From the NCBI GenBank assembly GCA_049115815.1, contig JAGDZO010000001.1, forward strand, positions 124,001-188,000: a stretch of 64,000 nt of DNA, in the 5' to 3' direction. The notes beneath the pieces were generated by a model, which ran no database searches, was not told where the DNA came from, and worked only from the letters and a program-made list of their open reading frames with translations. Made by a program: the position numbers and the translations under genes. The DNA is from Marinoscillum sp049115815 (GTDB taxonomy: Bacteria > Bacteroidota > Bacteroidia > Cytophagales > Cyclobacteriaceae). Positions 6,274 to 15,200 of this stretch are shown here, piece after piece (position 1 is the stretch's first letter; each line of letters begins with the position of its first letter).

Positions 6274-8877
6274 TTAATGTTTCGAATTGATCTCATTCAA
6301 TAACTGTTCCAAAGAGTATTCATCCGGAATTAATACCTCCCGAGCCTTACTTCCTTCGAATGACCCCACAATGCCAGCAGCTTCGAGTTGATCAATCAAG
6401 CGACCTGCTCTATTGTATCCAAGTTTCAATTTTCTCTGTATCAGAGATGTACTTCCTTGCTGGTGCATCACGATCAACCTGGCTGCATCCTCAAATAGCG
6501 CATCTCTATCAGATAAGTCCACTCCGCCCAATTCGCTTCCTTCACTGTCTCCGACGAACTCAGGCAACAAGTATGCATCATCATATCCGCGCTGGTCACC
6601 CACAAACTCACAGATCCTATCCACCTCTGGTGTATCCACAAAAGCACACTGCAAACGTATGAGATCAGATCCCATAGACAAGAGCATATCTCCCTGGCCA
6701 ATCAATTGATCCGCTCCACCTGTATCAAGAATGGTTCTTGAATCTATTTTTGAGGTCACTCGGAATGAAAGCCTCGCTGGGAAATTAGCTTTGATGATAC
6801 CCGTAATCACATTTACGGAAGGTCTCTGAGTAGCAACTATCAGATGGATCCCGATGGCCCTTGCGAGCTGTGCTAGTCGGGCAATTGGTGCTTCTATTTC
6901 CTTACCAGCCGTCATCATCAAGTCAGCCAACTCATCTATTACTAACACGATGTATGGCAAGAATTTATGACCTTTTTCAGGATTCAATCTCCTGTCCGTA
7001 AACTTCTTATTGTATTCCTTAAGATTTCTGCAGCCAGCATCTTTTAGCAGGTCATATCGCTGATCCATTTCTATGCATAATGAATTCAGAGTATTGACCA
7101 CCTTCGAAGTATCAGTAATGATCGCTTCTTCCTCTCCAGGTAGTTTAGCTAGAAAATGTCTTTCTAGCTTATTGAATAGAGTGAGTTCCACCTTCTTAGG
7201 ATCCACCATCACAAATTTCAATTGCGATGGGTGTTTTTTATAGATCAGAGATGTGATGATCAGGTTGAGCCCTACTGATTTACCTTGACCTGTCGCTCCA
7301 GCCATGAGAAGGTGAGGCATCTTCGCAAGATCCGTCACGAAAATGTCATTGGAAATGGTCTTACCCAATACGATAGGCAAGTCCATGTTGCTCTTCATAA
7401 ACTTCTCCGTGGTGATGACCGACTTTACATCCACCATCTCACGGTTCTTGTTTGGCACCTCAATACCTATGGTTCCCCTTCCGGGAATAGGGGCGATGAT
7501 ACGAATACCAAGTGCAGCAAGGCTCAAGGCGATATCATCTTCCAGATTCTTAATTTTTGAAATTTTTACACCTGCCTCCGGCACAATCTCATAAAGCGTA
7601 ACTGTAGGACCGATCGTTGCTTTGATGCTTGAGATACCTATCTTGAAGTTGATGAGAGTTTCTACGATTTTGTCCTTATTCTGCTCTAATTCATCTTTAG
7701 AAACCTGCACATCTCGCTGTGGGTAATCGATCAACAACTCAGGTGTTGGATACTGATATTTTGGTAGATCCAAAGTAGGATCGTAGTTCTCGGATGCCAA
7801 TACCTTTTTCTCTGCTGCACTGGGCGAATTGATGGAGAAATCTTCTTCATCATCCTCGTCAGATTCCTCGGGGATTTCAATGGCCAACTCTAAATTTTCC
7901 TTTGGAGTAGCCTTTCTAGGTTTAGGCTTTTCCTCTAGTTCCCAGCTATCAGTAGTATCTTCTTCTTCCTCATCATCTTCCTCTGCCAGGTCTACACCGC
8001 TCAAGTCAATGTTGAAGGCAGACTCAGATAAACTCTCCTCTTCTTCATCCTCATCTTCTGAGGTCTCTTCTTGCTCTACTTCTTCTTTTACTTGCTTTAG
8101 GATGAAATCAAGCGATCCAGATAGTTCCTTTTCGGTTAGTTCCTCTTCGTCATCAAATTCTTCTTCTTCTTCCAGGTCTTCTTCTGACTCATCATCTTCA
8201 TCTACTAATCCTTTGTTGTTTCCCGTGAACAAGGCGTTCCATTTTCCCCTGATTCCGCTGGTCACTTCATCTATCACAGGTACTTGTGTGATATCAAATA
8301 GGAACATATTGAATACCAAAAACAGAAACACCAAAAGCAACAATGCTCCCCATCCCATAAGACCATCTAGGAGGATGGCAAGTTCGAATCCAGTGCCTCC
8401 ACTCAAGAAGCCCCAAGATGTCACTTCATCTGATGAGAGCAAGAAATACCCAATAAATAGGCTGATCCACAATAGATAGAAGGTGGTGAATAAGAACCCT
8501 TTGAGCGTCGAGAAAACTTTTATTCTCCAAACGATTCTATGTCCCACAAGAAACAAATAGGGAGGAATTAATAATGCTGCAATGCCAAACCAAAGAAAAA
8601 TGAAATAGTGCGCAGTTATTGCTCCTATAGATCCAAACCAATTTTGGGCTTCCTGCCCAGACTCTTTGATGTCTGTGCTAAGAAATGCCTCTACAACACT
8701 TTGGTCTTCCTGACCGGTAAACAGATAGGAGACGAAAGACACGAATAGGAACAACGACGCTAATAAGAAGAAGAACCCTACTGCTAAATGGAGTTTGCGA
8801 TCATTTAGAAAATCTGCCTTAAAGCGAATCGATTTCGAATCGGAACTTTCTTGAGTCTTATAAGTATTTTGTGCCAT
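6274..8877 (-). CDS. ftsK: DNA translocase FtsK
   Basis: FtsK is a hexameric membrane-anchored motor that moves chromosome ends through the closing septum and activates XerCD at dif. The 867-aa protein has four predicted membrane segments in residues 30-195. A strongly acidic linker spans about 226-347. The motor domain has Walker A GATGQGKS at 527-534 and Walker B VLVIDEL near 644-650. A winged-helix gamma domain for KOPS recognition lies near 800-865. The linker is acidic (long E/D runs), unlike the Pro/Gln-rich linker of enterobacterial FtsK. It is followed by lolA in the same direction. An xerD gene lies about 2.5 kb away. Confidence 0.95.
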   Translation of the reverse strand: MAQNTYKTQESSDSKSIRFKADFLNDRKLHLAVGFFFLLASLFLFVSFVSYLFTGQEDQSVVEAFLSTDIKESGQEAQNWFGSIGAITAHYFIFLWFGIAALLIPPYLFLVGHRIVWRIKVFSTLKGFLFTTFYLLWISLFIGYFLLSSDEVTSWGFLSGGTGFELAILLDGLMGWGALLLLVFLFLVFNMFLFDITQVPVIDEVTSGIRGKWNALFTGNNKGLVDEDDESEEDLEEEEEFDDEEELTEKELSGSLDFILKQVKEEVEQEETSEDEDEEEESLSESAFNIDLSGVDLAEEDDEEEEDTTDSWELEEKPKPRKATPKENLELAIEIPEESDEDDEEDFSINSPSAAEKKVLASENYDPTLDLPKYQYPTPELLIDYPQRDVQVSKDELEQNKDKIVETLINFKIGISSIKATIGPTVTLYEIVPEAGVKISKIKNLEDDIALSLAALGIRIIAPIPGRGTIGIEVPNKNREMVDVKSVITTEKFMKSNMDLPIVLGKTISNDIFVTDLAKMPHLLMAGATGQGKSVGLNLIITSLIYKKHPSQLKFVMVDPKKVELTLFNKLERHFLAKLPGEEEAIITDTSKVVNTLNSLCIEMDQRYDLLKDAGCRNLKEYNKKFTDRRLNPEKGHKFLPYIVLVIDELADLMMTAGKEIEAPIARLAQLARAIGIHLIVATQRPSVNVITGIIKANFPARLSFRVTSKIDSRTILDTGGADQLIGQGDMLLSMGSDLIRLQCAFVDTPEVDRICEFVGDQRGYDDAYLLPEFVGDSEGSELGGVDLSDRDALFEDAARLIVMHQQGSTSLIQRKLKLGYNRAGRLIDQLEAAGIVGSFEGSKAREVLIPDEYSLEQLLNEINSKH

Positions 8878-8915
8878 GCGTGTGGAGACAAAAGTAATGG
8901 AGATTCACTCGGCTA

Positions 8916-9944
8916 TCAAGAATTTTTCAGGATAGCCTGATTGATCTCTTTAATTAGGCTGGGACCTCTATAGATCAAGCCTGAGTACACCTGTACTAAA
9001 TCAGCGCCAGCTACTATTTTTTCTAAAGCATCTTCTCCACTCAATATCCCACCTACGGCGATTATTGGTAGTTTTTTGTTCCGATCTCTCAGATATTTGA
9101 CCACCTCCGTAGATCTACTTAGCACTGGTGCTCCACTTAAGCCTCCCGCACCGATTTGCTCAAGACTAGCCTCGCTTTCAGTTAGTCCAGATCGATCAAT
9201 CGTGGTATTGGTAGCTATAATTCCATCAAGGTTAATATTAGTGGATATATCCAAAATATCATCCAATTGACTGTCGGTTAAGTCTGGGGCAATTTTCAGT
9301 AGTATTGGTTTCGGATATTCCTTTTTTGCATTGACAGCTTGGAGTGATTTTAAGAGTGCTTGCAAAGGTTCTTTATCCTGAAGTTCCCTGAGTCCTGGTG
9401 TGTTGGGAGAACTCACATTGACGACAAAGTAATCAACACATGGATACAGCGTTTCATAGCATTTTAGATAATCGCTGGTAGCTTCTTCATTTGGAGTGAC
9501 CTTGTTTTTGCCAATATTCCCACCAATGATAATCCCTTCTGGTTTGGTCTGGAGGTTCTTTTTGGCGTTTTCCATACCCTCATTATTGAAGCCCATTCGG
9601 TTGATCAATGCTCGATCATTCTTGAGTCTGAATAGACGAGGCTGTGGATTCCCTGGTTGAGCCAATGGCGTGACAGTTCCTATTTCGATAAATCCAAAAC
9701 CCATCTCGGCGAACTCATGAATGTAGTCAGCGTTCTTGTCGAAACCTGCTGCCAATCCGACCGGATTTTTAAACTTTAATCCAAAGAGTTCTCGCTCTAA
9801 CTTGGGATGCTCTAGTTGATAAGTAGATCTGAAAATGGATCTAATGAAGGGGAATTTGAAAACCGTTTTGAGAGCATTGGTTGTGAAATGATGCGCCTTT
9901 TCGGCAGGCATCATAAAGAGAAACTTCTTGGCTAATTGATACAT
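8916..9944 (-). CDS. pyrD: Quinone-dependent dihydroorotate dehydrogenase
   Basis: This is a class 2 PyrD of 342 aa that oxidises dihydroorotate to orotate in pyrimidine synthesis, passing electrons to the membrane quinone. VGLAAGFDKNADY near residue 63, NVSSPNTPGLR near 177 (with the catalytic Ser) and GGLSGAPV near 270 are family signatures. The N-terminal helical extension before residue 55 is the membrane-binding part that marks class 2. It is just upstream of ftsK on the same strand with a 38-base gap. Confidence 0.95.
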   Translation of the reverse strand: MYQLAKKFLFMMPAEKAHHFTTNALKTVFKFPFIRSIFRSTYQLEHPKLERELFGLKFKNPVGLAAGFDKNADYIHEFAEMGFGFIEIGTVTPLAQPGNPQPRLFRLKNDRALINRMGFNNEGMENAKKNLQTKPEGIIIGGNIGKNKVTPNEEATSDYLKCYETLYPCVDYFVVNVSSPNTPGLRELQDKEPLQALLKSLQAVNAKKEYPKPILLKIAPDLTDSQLDDILDISTNINLDGIIATNTTIDRSGLTESEASLEQIGAGGLSGAPVLSRSTEVVKYLRDRNKKLPIIAVGGILSGEDALEKIVAGADLVQVYSGLIYRGPSLIKEINQAILKNS

Positions 9945-10140
9945 GAATAGGGACTGATTCTGCGTGATCGCAAAAATAGATGATTGGTTTATTTCTCAAC
10001 TATTTTGTGCGTGTTAAGAAGAGGGAAGATGATAACTATCGAATAATTCCCATTCATCGATAAAAACACAGGATAATTCGAAAAGTAATAATATATATAT
10101 GATTAATTATATAAAATTGATAAACCAAACGGAATGAGCC

Positions 10141-10314
10141 ATGGTAGTTTTAGATAATTTGATACCTCAGGTAAAAGAACTTTCCAAAAAGGAACGCTTT
10201 GAATTGCGAAAAATTCTGACTCAATCTCTATCTCCAAAACAGAGGGCTGAAGCTCAACGCAAGCAAAGGATGGCCCAGATTAGAGAAGCTTTGAGAAGAG
10301 AGTTCGCTTTTTGA
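10141..10314 (+). CDS. Orphan small basic protein (57 aa)
   Basis: An ATG at 10141 opens 57 codons ending in TGA at 10312-10314, in a gap otherwise empty of genes. The product begins MVVLDNLIPQVKELSKKERF and is helical, with a basic C-terminal half (QRKQRMAQIREALRRE). The N-terminal pattern recalls small antitoxin-like proteins of addiction modules, but no toxin gene follows. I do not recognise the family. The charge-patterned heptads and an AT-rich upstream region support it being a real gene. Confidence 0.55.
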   Translation: MVVLDNLIPQVKELSKKERFELRKILTQSLSPKQRAEAQRKQRMAQIREALRREFAF

Positions 10315-10375
10315 TCTTTTCTGCTTTAGTATTAGTTGTGGCTAGTTGCCAAAATACGCATTCGCGACAGCTTGA

Positions 10376-11275
10376 CTAGCTGCGAGGGTGAAACTCATGA
10401 ATCACCTGCTTGAGATAGTCACGATCTAAATGCGTGTAAATCTCGGTGGTAGTAATAGATTCATGTCCCAGCATTTCCTGAACTGCTCGCAGATCTGCTC
10501 CACCTTCTATCAGGTGCGTGGCAAAGCTATGTCTGAAGGTATGCGGGCTAATGCTCTTTTTGATTTCGGCCTTAATTGCCAAGTCCTTAATCACAGTAAA
10601 TACGGTCACCCTCGAAATTTTACTTCCCCTACGGTTTAGAAACAGAAAATCCTCCTGTCCTTTTTTGATTTCCTGATGTCTCCTTACATGATCTCTATAG
10701 AGCTTAATGTGCTTGAGTGCTTCTCTCCCGATCGGCACTAATCGTTCCTTGCTACCCTTGCCGACTACTCTAATGAACCCTTCATCAAAGTAAATATTTG
10801 ATATTTTGAGCTCGATCAGCTCAGTCACGCGCAATCCCGAACTGTATAGGGTTTCTAGCATTGCGCGATTGCGAATGCCAGCATCTGTGGACACATCTAT
10901 AGCTGAGAATATTTTTTCGATTTCATGAAAATCCAATGTGTCAGGCAATTTTCTTCCAATCTTAGGGGCTTCCAAAAGTTCGGAAGGATCATGATCAATC
11001 AAATCCTCATAAAGCATGAATTTGTAAAATGCTTTAATGCCCGAAAGAATCCGAGCATGAGAGTAAGGAGAAAGGTTGAGTTCCGTGATGAATTCCAGAA
11101 AATCGATCAAATCACCTTGAGATACTTTAAGTGGAGAGACATCTCGGTTTTTGATTTCGAAAAACTGGCGTAATTTCGTGACATCACGCACGTAAGCATC
11201 TACGGAGTTGGCCGCCATTGAGCGCTCTAATTTTAGATAACTATGAAATTGCTTGATATAAATGTCCCAACTCAC
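10376..11275 (-). CDS. xerD: Tyrosine recombinase XerD
   Basis: XerD resolves chromosome dimers at dif together with XerC under FtsK control. The catalytic set is visible: Arg in SSGLRVTELIEL, Lys in VGKGSKERLVP, HTFRHSFATH, then His in LGHESITTT and Tyr in EIYTHLD. An open frame extends to 11368, but I choose the GTG at 11275, giving 299 aa beginning MSWDIYIKQF. This matches the usual length and N-terminus and leaves 31 bases before the divergent aroQ. An ATG at 11308 would overlap the aroQ start codon. It could be XerC rather than XerD. Confidence 0.9.
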   Translation of the reverse strand: MSWDIYIKQFHSYLKLERSMAANSVDAYVRDVTKLRQFFEIKNRDVSPLKVSQGDLIDFLEFITELNLSPYSHARILSGIKAFYKFMLYEDLIDHDPSELLEAPKIGRKLPDTLDFHEIEKIFSAIDVSTDAGIRNRAMLETLYSSGLRVTELIELKISNIYFDEGFIRVVGKGSKERLVPIGREALKHIKLYRDHVRRHQEIKKGQEDFLFLNRRGSKISRVTVFTVIKDLAIKAEIKKSISPHTFRHSFATHLIEGGADLRAVQEMLGHESITTTEIYTHLDRDYLKQVIHEFHPRS

Positions 11276-11306
11276 CAGGGCTAATTTACGCTTAGAATTA
11301 TTGATC

Positions 11307-11723
11307 ATGAAAATTATAATTATCAACGGCCCCAATTTGAATTTGCTAGGTACACGCGAAGTGGACATCTATGGCAGTCAGACTTTTGAATCGTATTTTG
11401 AATCACTGCAAAAAAAATCAGAAGGCGTGGAGTTGCATTATTTTCAGTCTAATAATGAAGGAGCTCTAATCGACAAATTGCATGAGGTTGGGTTTAGCTA
11501 TGATGGAATTATCGTGAACCTGGCCGGTTTTACGCATACATCTGTTGCTCTAGCGGATGCCATTGCTGCTATCAATACTCCTGTGGTAGAGGTGCACATT
11601 TCTAATATTCATGCTCGGGAGTCTTTTCGTCAGCAGACATTTACCGGGGCAAAGGCCAAAGGGATCATTTCAGGACTAGGTCTCAAGGGATATGAATTGG
11701 CGATTCAATACTTTGTTGGTTGA
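11307..11723 (+). CDS. aroQ: Type II 3-dehydroquinate dehydratase
   Basis: AroQ dehydrates 3-dehydroquinate to 3-dehydroshikimate in the shikimate pathway. The start INGPNLNLLGTRE, the NLAGFTHTSVAL segment and EVHISNIHARESFR are the class II signatures, including the catalytic Tyr (DIYG) and His. The frame is open upstream to 11262, but the ATG at 11307 gives 138 aa and the standard N-terminus. It diverges from xerD and is followed by an aminotransferase gene whose ATG overlaps its stop (TGATG). Confidence 0.95.
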   Translation: MKIIIINGPNLNLLGTREVDIYGSQTFESYFESLQKKSEGVELHYFQSNNEGALIDKLHEVGFSYDGIIVNLAGFTHTSVALADAIAAINTPVVEVHISNIHARESFRQQTFTGAKAKGIISGLGLKGYELAIQYFVG

Positions 11724-12772
11724 TGAAGGACGCCAATTTCTACCCAGGTCCATCCAGAGTTTATTCTAACATCACGGAGTTCATATATGAAGCCAATATG
11801 GAAGGCATTCTCTCGATTAATCATCGGAGTGATGCTTTTATGGACTTGATGAAGTTGACCAAAGCTGAATTGCGTGCTAAGCTGCTCATTCCGGAGGACT
11901 ATGAGATCATTTTCACTTCTTCGGCGACTGAGTCATGGGAAATCATCGCACAGTCACTCACTCGCAAAAAAAGTCAGCATTTCTATAATGGATCCTTTGG
12001 TGAAAAATGGGCAAGTTATGCATCCAAGATCACAGAAACATACAATAGCCATTTTGGGATCAATGAAGTCTTGCCCACCGGCGATTTAGACCAAGAAGCT
12101 GATGTGCTCTGTGTTACCCAAAACGAAACATCTAATGCGACTCAGGTAACTATGAATAGCCTGAAAATGCTAAGAGTGGAGAATGAAGGTAAGTTGATAG
12201 CCTGTGATGTCACTTCATCTATAGGCGGAGCGTTGATCGATTTTGAATTGGCGGATGTATGGTATGCATCGGTGCAAAAGTGCTTGGGCTTACCAGCAGG
12301 CTTAGGTTTGATGATTTTGTCACCTCAGGCTGTGCAAGTAGCACAAAAACTCAATAGAAGGAAACATTACAACAGTCTTCCGTGGATTTTGGATAATGCC
12401 AGAAAGTATCAGACGGCTTACACACCGAATGTATTGGGGATCTATTTGCTTTATAGAACACAGCAATCCGCAAAAGGGATTAAGTACATTTCAAACAAAC
12501 TTAATTCTAGGTTATCTCAATATGAAACGCTTTTTGAAGGTACAGCTGGAATTGATTTTTTGATTACCAATAAGTCTGTTCGGTCTGAGACCGTACTGGC
12601 ACTTCAGTCAAATGAAGTAGACGAGATTAAAGGCAGATGTACCGAAAGTGGAATAACACTGGGTAACGGCTATGGGCCATGGAAGTCCAACACATTTAGG
12701 ATCGCCAACTTCCCCGCTATCAAAAGCAGGGAAGTGGAGAAACTTTATAAATTTTTCGAGAAGAACTACTGA
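11723..12772 (+). CDS. Class V aminotransferase (SerC-like)
   Basis: This 349-aa PLP enzyme has an N-terminal FYPGPSRVY block as in serine-pyruvate and phosphoserine aminotransferases. The IIFTSSATESWE segment and the PLP lysine in WYASVQKCLGLPAGLG (near residue 190) follow. Candidate roles are phosphoserine aminotransferase or a related alanine-glyoxylate type; the sequence alone does not settle it. The ATG at 11723 shares one base with the aroQ stop, so the two are translationally coupled. Its 3' end overlaps the convergent TPR gene by seven bases. Confidence 0.8.
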   Translation: MKDANFYPGPSRVYSNITEFIYEANMEGILSINHRSDAFMDLMKLTKAELRAKLLIPEDYEIIFTSSATESWEIIAQSLTRKKSQHFYNGSFGEKWASYASKITETYNSHFGINEVLPTGDLDQEADVLCVTQNETSNATQVTMNSLKMLRVENEGKLIACDVTSSIGGALIDFELADVWYASVQKCLGLPAGLGLMILSPQAVQVAQKLNRRKHYNSLPWILDNARKYQTAYTPNVLGIYLLYRTQQSAKGIKYISNKLNSRLSQYETLFEGTAGIDFLITNKSVRSETVLALQSNEVDEIKGRCTESGITLGNGYGPWKSNTFRIANFPAIKSREVEKLYKFFEKNY

Positions 12773-14082
12773 CGTCTTCTGAGTGTCACGCTTTCATTGA
12801 TCCAGCAACCTACGGTCATTCTGGATCCTTCTTCTTTGCCTTCGTTGAAAATGTCTTCAATGGAAGGAAATTGCTCTGCCGCGGCAGCCATTTGAGAAGT
12901 ATTCCCAGCCTTTTGATACATTTCATATGCAGCAATGAACGTGCCTCGGTCTTCTACTTTACTGGTACCAGCCTTACACTCATCAAAACTTAAAAAGTAT
13001 AAGTTTCCAATTAGGTTATAAGCTTCCTTACTTCCTGGTTTCTGACTTATTGCTTCTCTAGCATATGATCTTGCTGCTTTTTTGTTACCCTGCTTAGATG
13101 CGGTTGACGCTTTGTTCATGAGTGCTTCATGCTTTTTCTCCGAATTGTCAGCTAATTCAAGCATGCTGGAGTAAAACTGATTCGCTTTGGTATAATTCCC
13201 CAAGAAGTAATTCTTATCACCCAATGCTTTAGCTAGAGAGTAGGATGGTTCTGATTTGTACAATGTCTCACCAGCTTTCATGAAATACGGCTGATCTGTA
13301 CATTTTGCTCTCAGAGAATAGGTGAATATCTTTTTAGCCAGATTCAGGTTGTCAGGGCTTTCGTTAAACTTTGGTAGCAATTGAGTTTCTATAAACTCAC
13401 AGCTAATCAGATTTCCAAGTGAGTTTAAGAAGGCGTCAATCTTATCTTGCTCTTTTTGGAGTTTTGCGGAAGAGCCTTCTGTAGCTATTTTTTCATCAAT
13501 AACTGAAGTAATAGTGCCATGTACATCCAATACATCAGTTGCAGCAAACTCCTTTGGTCTTGTTTTGTGATAGTAAGTTGCCAAGGTCATATATGGCGTC
13601 AAATTGAAATCTGAAATGGCATTACTCTCTAGTTGATAGAGCTCTTCGTAAATACTTCTTAGCAAGGCGTACTTGTCGGGATTCTTATAATACATTTTGA
13701 AAGCCGTGTATGCTTTTCTATCCAATGCATCCTCTGAATCAAAGTATTCTAGTCGCTTATCATACGTCCATAGAAGTGAGTCTTCCAGCCCAGCTCTTCT
13801 TTCATCAGCAATTTCAGAGTCCAGCAGTTCTTCTATGATTTTGCCTGCATCCTTATAGATAGACTCATGCAGCTTAGGTGTATTGGTAAGCAGCCAATTC
13901 ACTACTGAAAAGGACTCCTCCCAGGCGTCTGTTTGGATCAGGATTTTGTAATAAGCTTGTTTTTCTTTTGTAGCACGTTCTTCTTCAGGGTCTTCAGGCC
14001 AATTCCATCCGGGTGTTTTGGTCTGTGAATAAGAAGTAAAACCAATTACTACAAGTAGTAAGAAAGCAGAAATTCTAGACAT
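12766..14082 (-). CDS. Secreted TPR-containing protein of unknown function
   Basis: The 438-aa product has a signal peptide (MSRISAFLLLVVIGFTSYSQ) and is otherwise helical. TPR-like repeats occur in the C-terminal third (KALGDKNYFLGNY, AREAISQKPGSKEAYNL). The mid-section has a DUF-like helical array that I do not recognise by name. Similar periplasmic TPR proteins are common in Bacteroidota and probably act as scaffolds in the envelope. It is convergent with the aminotransferase and ends within its last codons. Confidence 0.7.
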   Translation of the reverse strand: MSRISAFLLLVVIGFTSYSQTKTPGWNWPEDPEEERATKEKQAYYKILIQTDAWEESFSVVNWLLTNTPKLHESIYKDAGKIIEELLDSEIADERRAGLEDSLLWTYDKRLEYFDSEDALDRKAYTAFKMYYKNPDKYALLRSIYEELYQLESNAISDFNLTPYMTLATYYHKTRPKEFAATDVLDVHGTITSVIDEKIATEGSSAKLQKEQDKIDAFLNSLGNLISCEFIETQLLPKFNESPDNLNLAKKIFTYSLRAKCTDQPYFMKAGETLYKSEPSYSLAKALGDKNYFLGNYTKANQFYSSMLELADNSEKKHEALMNKASTASKQGNKKAARSYAREAISQKPGSKEAYNLIGNLYFLSFDECKAGTSKVEDRGTFIAAYEMYQKAGNTSQMAAAAEQFPSIEDIFNEGKEEGSRMTVGCWINESVTLRRRQ

Positions 14083-14174
14083 ATTTTATGGTGTTATATT
14101 TTGTGCAATTTGCTAATAAAAAATCTTTAGATGGCTAAAAACCAAGCTAGCTTTGCGCCAAATATTTTGAAGAG

Positions 14175-14747
14175 ATGTTCAATTTTAAAGAAATTTTATC
14201 GGTTAGTCTGATACTTTTTTCAGTCATTGATATTTTGGGAAGTGTCCCGATCATCATAGACTTACGTAAAAAAGCCGGTCATGTTCAGTCTGAAAAAGCA
14301 ACAGTGGCGTCAGGGGCTCTGATGGTACTATTTCTTTTTTTAGGAGAGGCCATTTTAAGTCTTTTTGGTATCGATATTGGTTCTTTTGCCATTGCAGGTG
14401 CTCTTATTATGTTCTTTTTAGGACTTGAAATGGTATTGGGTATTCATTTTTTCAAATCAGACAATGAAGATTTAAGTTCTTCATCAATCGTGCCAATTGC
14501 GTTTCCGTTGATTGCTGGGGCGGGTACACTCACAACATTGATCTCATTGAAGTCCATATATGCTACCTCCAATATTCTAGTCGGTATAGTGATCAATCTC
14601 ATCTTTGTTTACCTGGTATTGAAGTCATCCAGCTGGCTAGAAAAGAGGATAGGAGTTGGTGGATTCAATGTGTTGAGAAAGGTTTTTGGAATCATTCTTC
14701 TTTCAATTGCTATTAAAATATTCAAAACTCATCTTCTGACCCTATGA
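14175..14747 (+). CDS. MarC family integral membrane protein
   Basis: This is a 190-aa protein with six predicted membrane helices. VIDILGSVPIIIDL near residues 16-29 and PIAFPLIAGAGTLTTLI near 108-124 are the paired MarC half-repeat motifs. The family (UPF0056) was once linked to multiple antibiotic resistance but has no firm function. It overlaps rnhA by four bases, suggesting one transcript. Confidence 0.88.
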   Translation: MFNFKEILSVSLILFSVIDILGSVPIIIDLRKKAGHVQSEKATVASGALMVLFLFLGEAILSLFGIDIGSFAIAGALIMFFLGLEMVLGIHFFKSDNEDLSSSSIVPIAFPLIAGAGTLTTLISLKSIYATSNILVGIVINLIFVYLVLKSSSWLEKRIGVGGFNVLRKVFGIILLSIAIKIFKTHLLTL

Positions 14748-15199
14748 TCAAAGTATTTACCGACGGATCAGCTAAAGGGAACCCGGGCAATGGGGGTTAT
14801 GGTGCGATTTTGGATTTTAATGGAAAACGAAAAGAGCTTTCCGAAGGATTTCGCATGACCACCAACAACCGAATGGAACTATTGGCTGTGATTGTTGCAT
14901 TGGAAGCCATCAAGAAGCCCGGATGGAAGGTGCTCGTAACTTCTGATTCCAAATATGTGGTAGATGCTGTGGAGAAAGGATGGGTCTTTGGATGGGAAAA
15001 GAAAAACTACAAGGGTAAGAAGAACCCTGATTTGTGGAAGCGATTCTTAAAGATATATAGACAGCATGATGTCAGATTCAATTGGGTGAAGGGACATGCA
15101 GGACATCCTGAGAACGAAAGGTGTGATGAACTAGCCGTCGAGGCGGCAGATGGGCCTAATCTGCAAGTGGACACTTATTTCGAAGAATCGCAAGCCTAG
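14744..15199 (+). CDS. rnhA: Ribonuclease HI
   Basis: RNase H cuts the RNA strand of RNA-DNA hybrids. The catalytic acids are visible: Asp in IKVFTDGSAKGNPG, Glu in NNRMELLAV, Asp in TSDSKYVVD, and the final Asp in NERCDELA. The basic handle (GWEKKNYKGKKNPDLW) is present. Its 151-aa length is standard. The start overlaps the stop of marC and the next gene begins one base after its stop. Confidence 0.95.
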   Translation: MIKVFTDGSAKGNPGNGGYGAILDFNGKRKELSEGFRMTTNNRMELLAVIVALEAIKKPGWKVLVTSDSKYVVDAVEKGWVFGWEKKNYKGKKNPDLWKRFLKIYRQHDVRFNWVKGHAGHPENERCDELAVEAADGPNLQVDTYFEESQA

Positions 15200-15200
15200 T

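Noticed and set aside
7829..8479. Serine-rich 216-aa plus-strand frame opposite ftsK
   Set aside because: It is the antisense of the acidic linker (GAA/GAT codons read as TTC/ATC and Ser codons). It has no start context or homology signs of its own.
11262..11306. Upstream extension of aroQ to 11262
   Set aside because: It would overlap xerD and adds residues not found at the usual start of type II dehydroquinases.
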